Of a stretch of 64,000 nt of DNA, positions 21,108-30,695 are shown piece by piece. Both the position numbers and the translations under genes were made by a program. The notes beneath the pieces are model-generated. The model did not search any database. It was not told the origin of the DNA and saw only the letters and a program-made list of their open reading frames with translations. The stretch covers positions 31,265-95,264 of the forward strand of contig JAUCBJ010007585.1 in assembly GCA_032718475.1 (NCBI GenBank), read 5' to 3'. The number at the start of each line of letters is the position of its first letter. Position 1 is the stretch's first letter. The DNA comes from Nemertoderma westbladi. Its lineage: Eukaryota; Xenacoelomorpha; Nemertodermatida; Nemertodermatidae.

Positions 21108-23765
21108 CATGGCCAGCTTTCCACTAATACCAACAAATCACTATAAGGTTGAAGAATAACTGCGGTGTAACTGTAGTCGAGTCAATCTAACAAAAAACCC
21201 ATAAGTATTTCGCAATCAATCCGAACCACATATTTTGGATTCTATATTACCTTATTAATGACCAAAAAAAAGTCTACAAAATTTTATTTTGCGGATCATA
21301 TGTTTATTCATAGAAATTCTACGTAAATTTGCATAACACAAGCCAAACAAAAGGAACAGTAGGGAAAAGTAAGTAGCAAATTAGTGATGTTCCAGAATAA
21401 TTTAATTAATTTCACAATAAGCTGTGATTCAATGGGAAATTAGTAATATTTACACTGGCGTGTTACACATTAATTGTATATCTCGGAAACTAGAAGTCGC
21501 ATCAAATTTTTAAATATATCAAAAACTTCACGATATATTGAGCTAACTGTTGTAAAAAAATTATACAATTCCACTGCAAGGAAATTTCATAATTTCCATT
21601 AATGTTAGTGAAGATTTTTCACATACTTAAATTATGATTGCTCTATTGATTTTAGGTGTAATTTATTTATTTGTTTTAGTATGAAAACAACAATAGTCTA
21701 TCATATTACAAATAAATTTTTTGGGGATAAGGGTTTTTGAGGTCGATAAATCCGATGAGCGAGGTTACGTCCACCCGTTTAGTAGAGAAGTTGTGTAAAT
21801 AAGCTCTCTGTATTGTACCAGCAAAATTGGTATTAAAAATGGTTAAATTATTACACAAATTTCCGTTGCTCTGGAAACTAAATTGGTAACTATATAGAAG
21901 TGCATACTTCTGTCAATCGATAGTCATTAGAGTAAAGTTGGTCTGTACCAAATTTTGAGAAAATCCCACCAATAGACCCCTTGTTGGTATGTAAAATCCA
22001 TGTTGCTAAGGAAAGAAACAGGAAATTGAAGGAGATCCGCATATATATTTTTATAGACTTTTTTGGGGGTATTAACAAGGCAATGTAGAATAAAAAAAAA
22101 ATGGTTTGGATGAATTGCGAATTTGTTATGGGTTGACCCCCTTTTTCGGCTAGATTGACTCGCCTACTGGTGTAATATCGCTGAAGACACTTTTTTCAAA
22201 CACTTGTAGCTAAAGAATAAAAGCAAAAATAATAATTCTGGCTCACCCAGGAAGGAGGAGGGAGGTGAAACTCTCTATGTTTCAAATTTCATGCAATCTC
22301 ATAAATATTTGTACTGAATAACGACACTATATTCCAGGACATGGAGTAGTTTTTGTGACTTACAATTATATGAGAAAGTAAACCCATTCTCTTCACATAG
22401 GCATATAGGAGGGAGGCCCCATGTATATAACATACATGGATACATACATACATTCATTTTCTGATGACACCCCCCCCCCCCCCCCAGATTTTTCTAGAAA
22501 TCTTCATCATATTGCAAGAAATTTGAAACACAACTATTTCCACTCACCGTCGATGACCCCATGAAGCCGGAATTTTCAATTTTGCCTTGAAAGTTTTTTA
22601 TAAGCGTTTTATAAAAGTGTCTTTTGCGAAATCGCACACTCCCTATCTCCACATTTGTCGTAATTTTTTCATATCATTAAAAAGGGAACAGTTCCGCGCG
22701 TTCCAACAATTTCGTTGTTTTTTTTCAACAAATTTTCGAAGCATTCTGTCAGTTTTTTTATAAATGTTCTAGAAAGTACATTCAGTGTTCTAGAACTTTG
22801 AATAAAAGTTCTAGAACATTTTAATTATTAATTTTCGAGAATATTATTTTCTTTAAAAAAGAAAATTATTTAAAAAATTGTTAAATTTTATTATTTTTTA
22901 TGCTATGTTGCCTGTTTTTTTTTCTATTGATAAGAGTTCTAGAACATTATTAAATGTTCTAGACCATGTACCAAATTAAAAAATAAATAATATAAATATA
23001 CGATGAACGTTCCAGTTGCGACAAATGTAACGAATACGCCGACAAATTCGCGTCAAAGGTGATCGGATATCTCTGGCGACGCCAGATTCGTAATTAATGA
23101 AAGAATGCCTTCATGGAATTTATACACTCAATTAAAGTACAATACAAATTTGAAAAATAACAATAAGTTGTTTTTAAAAATAAATAAAATTACGTATATA
23201 ACTCAGAAACCAAATAAAAAATAATAGCTATAGATATAAATTCCTAGCTATAATTATAAATTATTACTTTGAGTACATAAAATTACTAGATATATATGTT
23301 AATTATACAAAAAAGTGTTAAAAAAACAAAAAATATAATTTTTTAATAATGTTCTAGAACAAAAAATAATATGTTCTAGAACATTATTTAACAAAAAATA
23401 ATTCGAAATATCCTACAATAATTCACACTAACATTACAAAGTAGTAGCAGTAAATTATACACATTTTAGTGCAAAATGAAAATGTTGGCACGGGCGGAAC
23501 TATAGCCATTAAAAAGTCATATTCAATATATCGATTACGTAGCTATTCATACATAAACAAAATGTTCCAGAACATTGTGTATTTATTAAATATAATAAAT
23601 GGCCTTCAACGAACAATACTTCTTGCAATCTTTGAACGCCTATCTCAGCTGTTTCTCAACGAAATTCAAATATTGTTACATATTTGGACTCCTTGCAACG
23701 CAACCTTTTTAATGATATGAAAAAATTACGACTAATATGAAGAATGTCCACGATATGGAGGGTGC
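21108..23765 (+). repeat. Large non-coding repeat, copy C (partial)
   Basis: Starts at the motif CATGGCCAGCTTTCCACTA, which is the right-arm end of the palindrome in copies A and B. It is interrupted by a 993-bp TIR element, then continues (22167 on) through the poly-C tract at about 22470, the GTTCTAGAAC-rich region and the inverted-repeat arm ending in CGATATGGAGGGTGC near 23760. Relative to A it has a unique insert at about 23105-23460. Confidence 0.75.
21174..22166. mobile_element. Non-autonomous TIR element, 993 bp
   Basis: Sixteen-base terminal inverted repeats with one mismatch: TAGTCGAGTCAATCTA at the left and the complement of TAGGCGAGTCAATCTA at the right. CTG flanks both ends (21171-21173 and 22167-22169), while repeats A and B have the uninterrupted sequence with a single CTG, so the empty site is known. 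The interior is AT-rich with no open frame above 62 codons. A 3-bp duplication with short TIRs fits CACTA- or Harbinger-like groups, but the target is not the usual TWA, so the superfamily is left open. Confidence 0.8.
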
Positions 23766-23769
23766 AATA

Positions 23770-23796
23770 AAGCGATAAGAGAATAGCTTATCGCTT
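23770..23796. repeat. Perfect 10-bp hairpin
   Basis: AAGCGATAAG and CTTATCGCTT are separated by 7 bases, about 120 bases before the homology start of the cold-shock-like gene. Two more GCTTATC-like words follow. It may be a hairpin or simple repeat; function unknown. Confidence 0.6.
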
Positions 23797-23977
23797 ACCT
23801 CTGATCGCTTGTCGCTTATCTCTTATGTCTCAATTGTGAACCTAACCAATAACCAACCAACTAACCAATACTGTACTTACCATGTACCTGTAATCTGATG
23901 CCTCTTATCATAAATTGGCTGCGAGGCAAAATGAGGTATCAAATGATGGTGTAGGATTGAATGATCAGTTTTTAAGA

Positions 23978-26842
23978 ATGAAAATGATGTATTGGGGCTT
24001 CGATATGAATAATTGTATATCTAAATTACAAGAGATCGAATATAAATTAACACTGTTCAACAAAAATTATACAACCTTGCTAACGTGTATTGTAGAACAA
24101 ATCAATTCACTGTGGATCGCCGACATGACTAGGGAGGCAAAACTGAATAAATTACATAAAACAATGGAGATGATGTTAAAAAATCAAATTGATACATTAC
24201 AGGAACATATTAATTGTTACCTTTTTTACACTTTTCTACCCAGTGAGCAGATAAACCGCTTACAAAGTTTATATGACCTAGGCAGTAAACTCGACAAATA
24301 CATCGAAATATGGATAAGTGAAATTTTAGAGGAAGGGGCTGGTCTATACAGTTTTGATGGAAAATCTTTTATTTTACCTGTAAACAGTCAATCATCCGTC
24401 GTCCAACATGAGCTAGACACGAGCATTATGCAAGTAGAAGGACCAGCAGGCAGACCCCCCTATACCATTACACCAGCCACAAACATTCCATATATGTTCC
24501 AGGAAGAACATCAAACCCCCCAGTGCCACTCCATTCCATATGATATGATCCTTATGCAAACACCAGAAATGCACCAAACTCATTATATGCAACCGGGATC
24601 GCTTCAAACTCAACATGTGCAACCGGGACTGGAACAAAGTCAACCATTCCACCAGCCACCATTATTTCAAGGCACTAAACAACCAGGACCATCTCAAAGG
24701 GACTATATGCAACTGGAATTTCTTCAAACTCAACATATGCAAGCGGTAGTGGAACAAAGTCCAACATTCAAACAGCTACCATTAATCCCTGGCACTAAAC
24801 AACCTAGACCATCTCAAAGGGACCATATGCATCTGGAATTTCTTCAAACTCAACATATGCAAAAGGGAGTGGAACTAAGACCAACATTCCACCAGCTACC
24901 ATTAATCCCTGGCACTAAACAACCTGGACCATCTCAAAGGGACCATATGCAACTGGAATTTCTTCAAACTCAACATATGCAAGCGGTAGTGGAACAAAGT
25001 CCAACATTCAAACAGCTACCATTAATCCCTGGCACTAAACAACCTAGACCATCTCAAAGGGACCATATGCATCTGGAATTTCTTCAAACTCAACATATGC
25101 AACAGGGAGTGGAACAAAGTCCAACATTCCACCAGCCACCATTATTTCAAGGTACTAAACAACCTGGACCATCTCAAAGGGACCATATGCAACTGGAATT
25201 TCTTCAAACTCAACATATGCAACCGGGGGCAGTACAAAGTCAAACATTCCACCAGCCACCATTATTTCAAGGTACTAAACAACCTGGACCATCTCAAAGG
25301 GACCATATGCAACTGGAATTTCTTCAAACTCAACATATGCAACCGGGGGCGGTACAAAGTCAAACATTCCACCAGCCACCATTATTTCAAGGTACTAAAC
25401 AACCTGGACCATCTCAAAGGGACCATATGCCACTGGAATTTCTTCAAACTCAACATAAGCAACCGGTAGTGGAACAAAGTCCAACATTCCACCAACTACC
25501 TTTAATCCACAGTACTATGCAACCTGGACATGATATTCATAAATTGTCTGAAAAGTTTTCCAACAGTTTGTTATTAACTCCTCGGGAAGATCTTGGAAAT
25601 GCAAGACTAAAGCATACACAGGTTGACCGTAACGTACAGCAATTAGCAACTACATTGGAAGAGGGGTGCATTTTGAAAGAGGACGAAACATACTCTGGTC
25701 GGTGTGTAGATGTTAGACAAAATTTGGGGTTTATAGAAACTACAAATCTGAGTAAAACAATTGTACGTTGTCATACATCAAATCTCCATAGCAATGGATA
25801 CCGGCTGATTTTGAAGTTGGGGGATGATGTTATTTTTCAGTGCAAACCTAAATTGGATAGAAATATACCGTATATAGCTGCTACATGGGTTAGTGTTCAA
25901 GGAAAGGATGCATGTTGCTCAGGACGAATCTATGATAAACCTTTCCTAGAGGAGGACACAACTTATGAAGGTTTTTGTATATTCTATTCTGAAATAAATA
26001 GATATGGGTATATAACTCCAATAGATGAAAACAAAAAAGAACTTTGTGACTGCCACACTATATACTTTATACAAAGTAAAATCCACATTAATAAGTATCG
26101 TTGGATGAGGAATATAGAAGGCACCCATTTTCTATTCCAGTTTAAATATAATACAAATGGAAAAAGATGTGCCACCTGTGTTACATTAGCTACTGATACC
26201 TCATGTGAGGTAGCTCGAAATATTAACATGTATCAAAATAATGCTGCAGAAAATCATGTCCAAGGGACTGTGAATGATGACATCCTAAAGGAAGGTAAAA
26301 CATACACCGGGCGAGTGCAATTAGTAGGTAGTGATACTTACTGGTTTACTATACCGGAAATAAATGGGGTGGAACTTTGTGAATGTTTTTCTATGTTTAC
26401 TGGACGTGGAAACATACATATTAATGGGCATCGAATGACACTGGAGAACAATAAACCTGTTAAATTTTTGTTCAACACTAAATATCGAAACAAAGCCTCA
26501 ATAGTTACAGTGTCAGGGGACTTTAATTGTAGGGCTGCGCAGTTTGTCAATAAAGGCAGTGGTGAGGTTGCTAATACCTCATTGGATGTTACAAAAACAT
26601 ATAATGGTCTATTTTATCATCATTATAATGAATACTATCCAGAATATTATGGAATTATAATACCGATAATTGTTGAGGATGAATTATTGTGTTCTTGTTA
26701 CAACATATATGTTCATTGCAAAAATACCAAACTTTATAATGAGCTAGTAGAGGTGGACAATGAAAAGCATCCCGTTAACTTTCAGTTTCAATATGAAGAA
26801 GCGGGAAATGAAGGGGTTGCAACATGGATGAAATTTATTTGA
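23978..26842 (+). CDS. Tandem cold-shock-like domain protein (copy 2)
   Basis: Unrecognised single-exon frame, open for 975 codons from a TTG at 23915; the first in-frame ATG is at 23978 (residue 22). In copy 1 the TTG position is ATG, so the original start is lost here. Numbered from 23915: residues 1-150 are helical, K/L/E-rich and coiled-coil-like; 225-544 are eight 40-residue Q/P/H-rich units; about 583-660, 677-765, 788-872 and 889-975 are four related domains. Each begins with a (T)YxG strand. Domain 1 has L-G-F-I-E and C-H-T-S-N in the places of cold-shock RNP1 and RNP2, then G-Y-R-L-I-L-K-L-G-D-D-V-I-F. Domains 2-4 keep the G-Y/I-I-x-P and V-x-F-x-F pattern. A cysteine linker (e.g. 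C-C-S-G, D-T-S-C) precedes domains 2-4. I infer an RNA/ssDNA-binding OB-fold array, like CSDE1 in plan only. Confidence 0.7.
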   Translation: MKMMYWGFDMNNCISKLQEIEYKLTLFNKNYTTLLTCIVEQINSLWIADMTREAKLNKLHKTMEMMLKNQIDTLQEHINCYLFYTFLPSEQINRLQSLYDLGSKLDKYIEIWISEILEEGAGLYSFDGKSFILPVNSQSSVVQHELDTSIMQVEGPAGRPPYTITPATNIPYMFQEEHQTPQCHSIPYDMILMQTPEMHQTHYMQPGSLQTQHVQPGLEQSQPFHQPPLFQGTKQPGPSQRDYMQLEFLQTQHMQAVVEQSPTFKQLPLIPGTKQPRPSQRDHMHLEFLQTQHMQKGVELRPTFHQLPLIPGTKQPGPSQRDHMQLEFLQTQHMQAVVEQSPTFKQLPLIPGTKQPRPSQRDHMHLEFLQTQHMQQGVEQSPTFHQPPLFQGTKQPGPSQRDHMQLEFLQTQHMQPGAVQSQTFHQPPLFQGTKQPGPSQRDHMQLEFLQTQHMQPGAVQSQTFHQPPLFQGTKQPGPSQRDHMPLEFLQTQHKQPVVEQSPTFHQLPLIHSTMQPGHDIHKLSEKFSNSLLLTPREDLGNARLKHTQVDRNVQQLATTLEEGCILKEDETYSGRCVDVRQNLGFIETTNLSKTIVRCHTSNLHSNGYRLILKLGDDVIFQCKPKLDRNIPYIAATWVSVQGKDACCSGRIYDKPFLEEDTTYEGFCIFYSEINRYGYITPIDENKKELCDCHTIYFIQSKIHINKYRWMRNIEGTHFLFQFKYNTNGKRCATCVTLATDTSCEVARNINMYQNNAAENHVQGTVNDDILKEGKTYTGRVQLVGSDTYWFTIPEINGVELCECFSMFTGRGNIHINGHRMTLENNKPVKFLFNTKYRNKASIVTVSGDFNCRAAQFVNKGSGEVANTSLDVTKTYNGLFYHHYNEYYPEYYGIIIPIIVEDELLCSCYNIYVHCKNTKLYNELVEVDNEKHPVNFQFQYEEAGNEGVATWMKFI
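24587..25546 (+). repeat. 120-bp coding minisatellite, 8 units
   Basis: Eight units of 120 bp in frame (40 residues each, core LEFLQTQHMQ ... TKQPGPSQRDH). Units 2 and 4 encode the same residues, and units 6 and 7 do so over nearly their whole length, which points to recent duplication of single and paired units. Confidence 0.9.
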
Positions 26843-26844
26843 TT

Positions 26845-26982
26845 AGATAATGATGTAACATTATGTAATAATAAATTCGGTAGTTTTTTACATCATCAAC
26901 ATTTTCATTACAATTATTTAATTATTAAGTATTAAGTAATAATTATTAAGTAATTTAATAATATTTAATTTTTTGGGATATT
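26845..26982. other. AT-rich junction
   Basis: Holds AATAAA-type signals for the upstream gene (around 26868) and the AT-rich tail after the BEL-associated ORF on the other strand. No LTR is recognisable here. Confidence 0.4.
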
Positions 26983-28731
26983 TTATTCCTTGCTCCTTTC
27001 CTGGTGAGTAAGCCTCCCGCAGTAATCGCAGCCGAGTACCAACGTGTCCCGCCCCAAGTCGTCCTTCGCCCCAAGCGATCTCCTCGGTCTATAGAGTCGC
27101 TGGTAAGCAAACTTCTGGATGTTAACGTCCCTGTCCATGTCTATCTCCTCGTCTCGCCCGGGCATTGTCTCCCTGAATACTACCCGTGGTGCCATTCCCG
27201 GTTGCTCGCCCAACCTGATGGTGCTCCCCGCGAAATCCATCGCTGGCTCCTCATGCACCCAGGCCCGCTTGCCGGGTCTATCCCAGAAGGCCCTCGCCCC
27301 GCTGGCCATCACCACTCTCCCGCCAACCCAGTCCGTGTCTGAGTGGCCGATTCTCCGGATGGGCGGCATCTCTCCGAACTCATCGTCATCCTCGTCCTCC
27401 TCTGGGAGTGGCTCCAAACCAGGTATCCCGGTGGATCCACTGTGTCCCTTCCCACCTTGGCCCTCGCCCGTGACCCTCCATCCTACCAGTTCCCCTGGCC
27501 TTCTCTTCGCGAAATCGCCCTCTGCGCCCGCTGGTATGGGCATCTCCTGCAATCCCGATGTTGACTGTTTCGGTGATCCTTCCGTCCACCCCAATTCTCG
27601 CCCTAGAGACTCGCCCGAGCTCCCTGATGTCCAGTGTAAATCGTCCAAGGCCGCCTGGGCCTCAAACCCATAGCCCTCTCCTCTAGCCTCCGCCTCTCTT
27701 TCGTCTGCCTCCCTCCTTTCTCGTCTAGCTATTTCTTCCAATCGCTTCGCCTCTTGTCTATCCGCCTCTAGCTGCTCCCACCTATGATATGGTGTATCCA
27801 CCTCCCTGTCTACTAGATATCGGCAGTTGTAGTATACCGACTCGCCCTTCAGCCCCGGGTGGTCGACCAGACCCTCGAAAGCCACTTTGAAGGCTCTTCT
27901 GTAGTTCAGGGGTGATCCCGATAGCAGAAATGCCGTTGGCTCTCTTTCGATAACCACGGCCATGAATAGGTTTAATAAACCTATCATTATCCAGTCCTCC
28001 TGCAGGATATATCGCTTCTGATATATCTTTATTGCTCCTCTCCAGAATTGATACACCTCTTGTTTCCCCGGCCTCGCTCCCCACTTCAGCGAGTTCGCCA
28101 ACTCCGCTCCGTACTCCTCCCTGAATTTACCCCAGTCCATTGGCTTGTGGCATACGAGCCCCATTAGCTGACCCATCGCCACCGCTCCACAATGGCCCGT
28201 GTTCTCTACTAGTCCCAACCTGGCTGGCCCCATCATAGCCATATAGACCGTTTGCATGTCCAGGAGGTTGGGGGTCTCCGGACCGATGATCCTCTCCGCA
28301 TCGTTGCGGATCGCCAATCCCACCTTTATCGTCGACTTCTCTCTTACTACGTTCTGCACTGCCCTTGGCAACTGGTTTAACTTCGGCCCATTCTTCTTCC
28401 CATACATTCCCAGATCGAACAGGAAGATGTCACCATTTGGCGCGGCCAAATGCAGAAGTATGGTTCTGGCCGACCCTCTTCTCGAACCCTCCTCATCTTC
28501 CACGGTCCCCTCGTCGTCCAGGACCATGTATCCTCCCCTGCTGATGGACTCTACGAACCTCTTCCAGTCCTTTTTCGGTGGTTCCCTCGGATACTTCGGT
28601 ATCCCGAACTTCGCCTCGTCTCCCTTTACCACATAGTGGAAATGCTCGAAGATCACGTTGTTTAGCGATGGCGTCCCGTAGGTCCCGACCAGCCGCCTCT
28701 CGTGCACCTCCCTGAAATGGTCCTGTAGTGC
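26983..28731 (-). CDS. RNase D/EXD-like exonuclease domain ORF (BEL accessory)
   Basis: A 574-codon frame counted from GTG 28707, open from the codon after TGA 28732-28734. Residues about 55-240 match the RNase D/EXD1 fold: strand Y-M-V-L-D-D-E-G (DxE, D64/E66), I-L-L-H-L-A-A-P-N-G-D-I-F-L-F-D-L, motif II K-V-G-L-A-I-R-N-D (D136), then L-L-D-M-Q (D150). The last motif, normally YxxxD after a W...RP turn, reads Y-Q-F-W-R (219-223) and lacks the Asp, so catalysis is doubtful. Next come a charged E/R-rich helix (about 320-350), an acidic E-D-E-D-D-D patch and a C-terminal CxxC. The real start may be ATG 28866-28864, but TAA (28816-28818) and the TGA interrupt that frame. A homologue follows the second BEL copy. 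Exonuclease assignment: moderate confidence. Role: unknown. Confidence 0.65.
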   Translation of the reverse strand, partial: ALQDHFREVHERRLVGTYGTPSLNNVIFEHFHYVVKGDEAKFGIPKYPREPPKKDWKRFVESISRGGYMVLDDEGTVEDEEGSRRGSARTILLHLAAPNGDIFLFDLGMYGKKNGPKLNQLPRAVQNVVREKSTIKVGLAIRNDAERIIGPETPNLLDMQTVYMAMMGPARLGLVENTGHCGAVAMGQLMGLVCHKPMDWGKFREEYGAELANSLKWGARPGKQEVYQFWRGAIKIYQKRYILQEDWIMIGLLNLFMAVVIEREPTAFLLSGSPLNYRRAFKVAFEGLVDHPGLKGESVYYNCRYLVDREVDTPYHRWEQLEADRQEAKRLEEIARRERREADEREAEARGEGYGFEAQAALDDLHWTSGSSGESLGRELGWTEGSPKQSTSGLQEMPIPAGAEGDFAKRRPGELVGWRVTGEGQGGKGHSGSTGIPGLEPLPEEDEDDDEFGEMPPIRRIGHSDTDWVGGRVVMASGARAFWDRPGKRAWVHEEPAMDFAGSTIRLGEQPGMAPRVVFRETMPGRDEEIDMDRDVNIQKFAYQRLYRPRRSLGAKDDLGRDTLVLGCDYCGRLTHQERSKE

Positions 28732-29369
28732 TCACTCTTTGTGACCCTTCTCCAACCGCTCGTAGTATCCCCTCGTCTTCTCCTCCGGATGCCTCTCGGT
28801 GAAGTCTACTAGTATTTATTTTCCTCCCATCTCCGCCTTTCTCTTTCTAACAAGTTTCTCCGCCATTTCGAACGCTCCCGATCGCTCACCTATAAGGTGG
28901 TACCTTACCAAGGCTCAATATAAGTGAGTGATGTAGTTAGGATGGTCTGTTTGGTCCGATAATGGCCTATCTCTCTCTGAACGCTAGGTTATTGCCGAAT
29001 TTTCTTATTTTACTCCCTAAAAGTACCAAATTTCCTAAATTCCCTAATTTTGTCAGTTACTTTTATTATATTCTAGAATATTTTATCTACTGTTACTATA
29101 ATTTGTTGAATTTTGATTTTTTATATTCTGCAACTGTGCTATTAATATTTATAACGGATTATTTATTTTGATAATCCCTATTCTGACCTATTCTACGGGC
29201 TGTGCAGTACAGTAGTATGTCCCGTGCGGCCTACACGATCTGTCCTGGTGTACCCACGTGCCCCCCTCTAGCTCCTCACTACTAACTCTACTAATTCTCT
29301 TACTCTACTAACTCTTACTAACATTCTAACTAACTTCTACTAACTCTTAATAACACACTAACTAACTCC

Positions 29370-29800
29370 TACTAACGGTACTATGTACCCTCCTACTACT
29401 AACCAACTCCACTAGCGGTACTGCACGTACCCTCTTACTACTAACTAACCCCCCTAATGGTACTATGTACCCTCTTACTACTAACTAACTCCACTAACGG
29501 TACTGCACGTACCCTCTTACTACTAACTAACTCCCATAATGGTACTATGTACCCTCTTACTAATAACTAACTCCTCTAACGGTACTACACGTACCCTCTT
29601 ACTACTAACTAACACCTCTACTAACGGTACTACACGTACCCTCTTACCAACTCTTCTACTAACAGTACTAAGTATCCTCTTACTACTAACTCTCTAACTA
29701 ATGGTACTACATACCCTCTTACTACTCTTACTAACTCTCTAACTAACGGTACTACGTACCCTCTTACTACTCTTACTAACTCTCTAACTAACTTCTATCT
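29370..29800 (+). repeat. Degenerate ~40-bp minisatellite
   Basis: About eleven imperfect units, each with CCTCTTACTACTAACTAAC, a variable CTAAYGGTACT and an ACGTA/ATGTA end. Confidence 0.8.
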
Positions 29801-29905
29801 GCCTACTTACTTACTACGTACTTACTATATACTATTACTTTCCTTTCTCTTACTCTCTTTCTATTATTTTATTATTTTACTATTTTTTATATTTTTATAT
29901 TTTGT

Positions 29906-29935
29906 GTGGGAAGGGCGTCTCGCCCTCAATCCCAC
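29906..29935 (-). promoter_or_regulatory. Conserved stem-loop after BEL1 integrase
   Basis: GTGGGA pairs with TCCCAC, and the inner GGGCG pairs with CGCCC around a short loop, about 40 nt past the integrase stop. The same structure occurs at 40357-40386 in the second copy, with an extra A-T pair in the outer stem and one inner mismatch. Confidence 0.65.
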
Positions 29936-29974
29936 CCCCCCCCCCCCCCAGTCCTACACTTGGACGACTAAACT

Positions 29975-30583
29975 CTATGGTGTCCCTTTTAGCAGGCAAC
30001 ATTTACCTACAGCCCTCCTGTAGGTCTTCCTGTCTTTCGCTCCTATCTTACCCCCTATTCGCACTTCCACCGATCGGACTCTTCCGTCCTCGTCGGAGTA
30101 AGTATCCACTACCCTTGCTAGCCTCCATTGATTGTTGATGATGGTGTCATCCGCGACGATCACCAAATCACCCTTCTTTAACTCTCTAGTGGTATTTCTC
30201 CACTTGCTCCTCCTATGTAGTGTAGGTAGGTATTCCTCGACCCACCTCCTCCAGTACTCTGCGCTTATCGCCTGAGCGACTTTCCAACTCTGTCGGGAGT
30301 GTATGTCATCTGGGTCTACACCCCGCATGTCAATGGTCGCCGGCCTCTCCATTAGAAAGTGACTGGGTGTCAGCACATCTAGTGATTCTGGGTCGTCATT
30401 TTCTGGGTATAGCGGTCTGCTATTAATGATACTCTCGCACTTAGCTAGCATCGTCCTTAGTACATCTTCTGTCACCATGTGGGTGTTCATCAACTTCGTT
30501 ATCAGACGCTTGGAACTACCCACGAGTCTCTCGACGCATCCTAAAGTATGCAGAGCATACGGCGTCCTCCTCTCCCACTTCAC
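29975..30583 (-). pseudogene. pol: BEL1 integrase C-terminal part
   Basis: A 202-codon frame with the end of the integrase core (H-T-L-G-C-V-E-R-L-V-G-S-S-K, holding the third catalytic Glu) and the BEL-specific C-terminal domain (DUF5641-like). The latter has I-I-N-S-R-P-L-Y, L-T-P-S-H-F-L, W-R-R-W-V-E-E-Y-L, then a small barrel G-D-L-V-I-V-A-D-D ... W-R-L-A-R-V-V. It ends normally at 29975. It is out of frame with the upstream integrase part at 30696-32096, so a frame change lies between about 30.58 and 30.70 kb. The listed ATG start is internal and not a true start. The same C-terminal barrel is the only integrase C-terminal part readable at the end of the second BEL copy (40422-40600). 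Confidence 0.85.
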
Positions 30584-30695
30584 CTGTTGAGGATGTCCAA
30601 GGCCTCCGCCAGCGCGTTCTCCGCGCCCACAAAGTTGGTTCCATTATCGGAGTAGATCACTGCAATCGTCCCACCTTTTCGGTCTCTGAATCTCT

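Larger units (their letters stand above)
28867..29960 (-). other. BEL1 spacer between integrase and extra ORF
   Basis: Non-coding. Two blocks are shared with the spacer of the second BEL copy: one around 28920-28980 (the GATGGCCTA region) and one at 29193-29285 (GGGCTRTGCA-sTACAGTAGT). They flank an array of about 40-bp units at 29370-29800 (CCTCTTACTACTAACTAAC ... GGTACT ... GTA). The array is not shared with the other copy. The conserved blocks might serve expression of the extra ORF. Confidence 0.6.

Noticed and set aside
23971-24300. Retroviral-type gag for the N-terminal part of the cold-shock-like gene
   Set aside because: Helical, but no zinc knuckle, no protease or RT nearby in frame, and no LTRs around either copy.
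27004-27673. Plus-strand frames of 112 and 184 codons
   Set aside because: They lie antisense to the exonuclease-like ORF and show only the skewed composition of its complement.
26983-28731. Envelope gene of the BEL element
   Set aside because: No signal peptide, transmembrane segment or glycoprotein pattern; the N-terminal half fits an RNase D-like fold.
29370-29800. CRISPR-like array
   Set aside because: Head-to-tail 40-bp minisatellite without spacers, in an animal retroelement.
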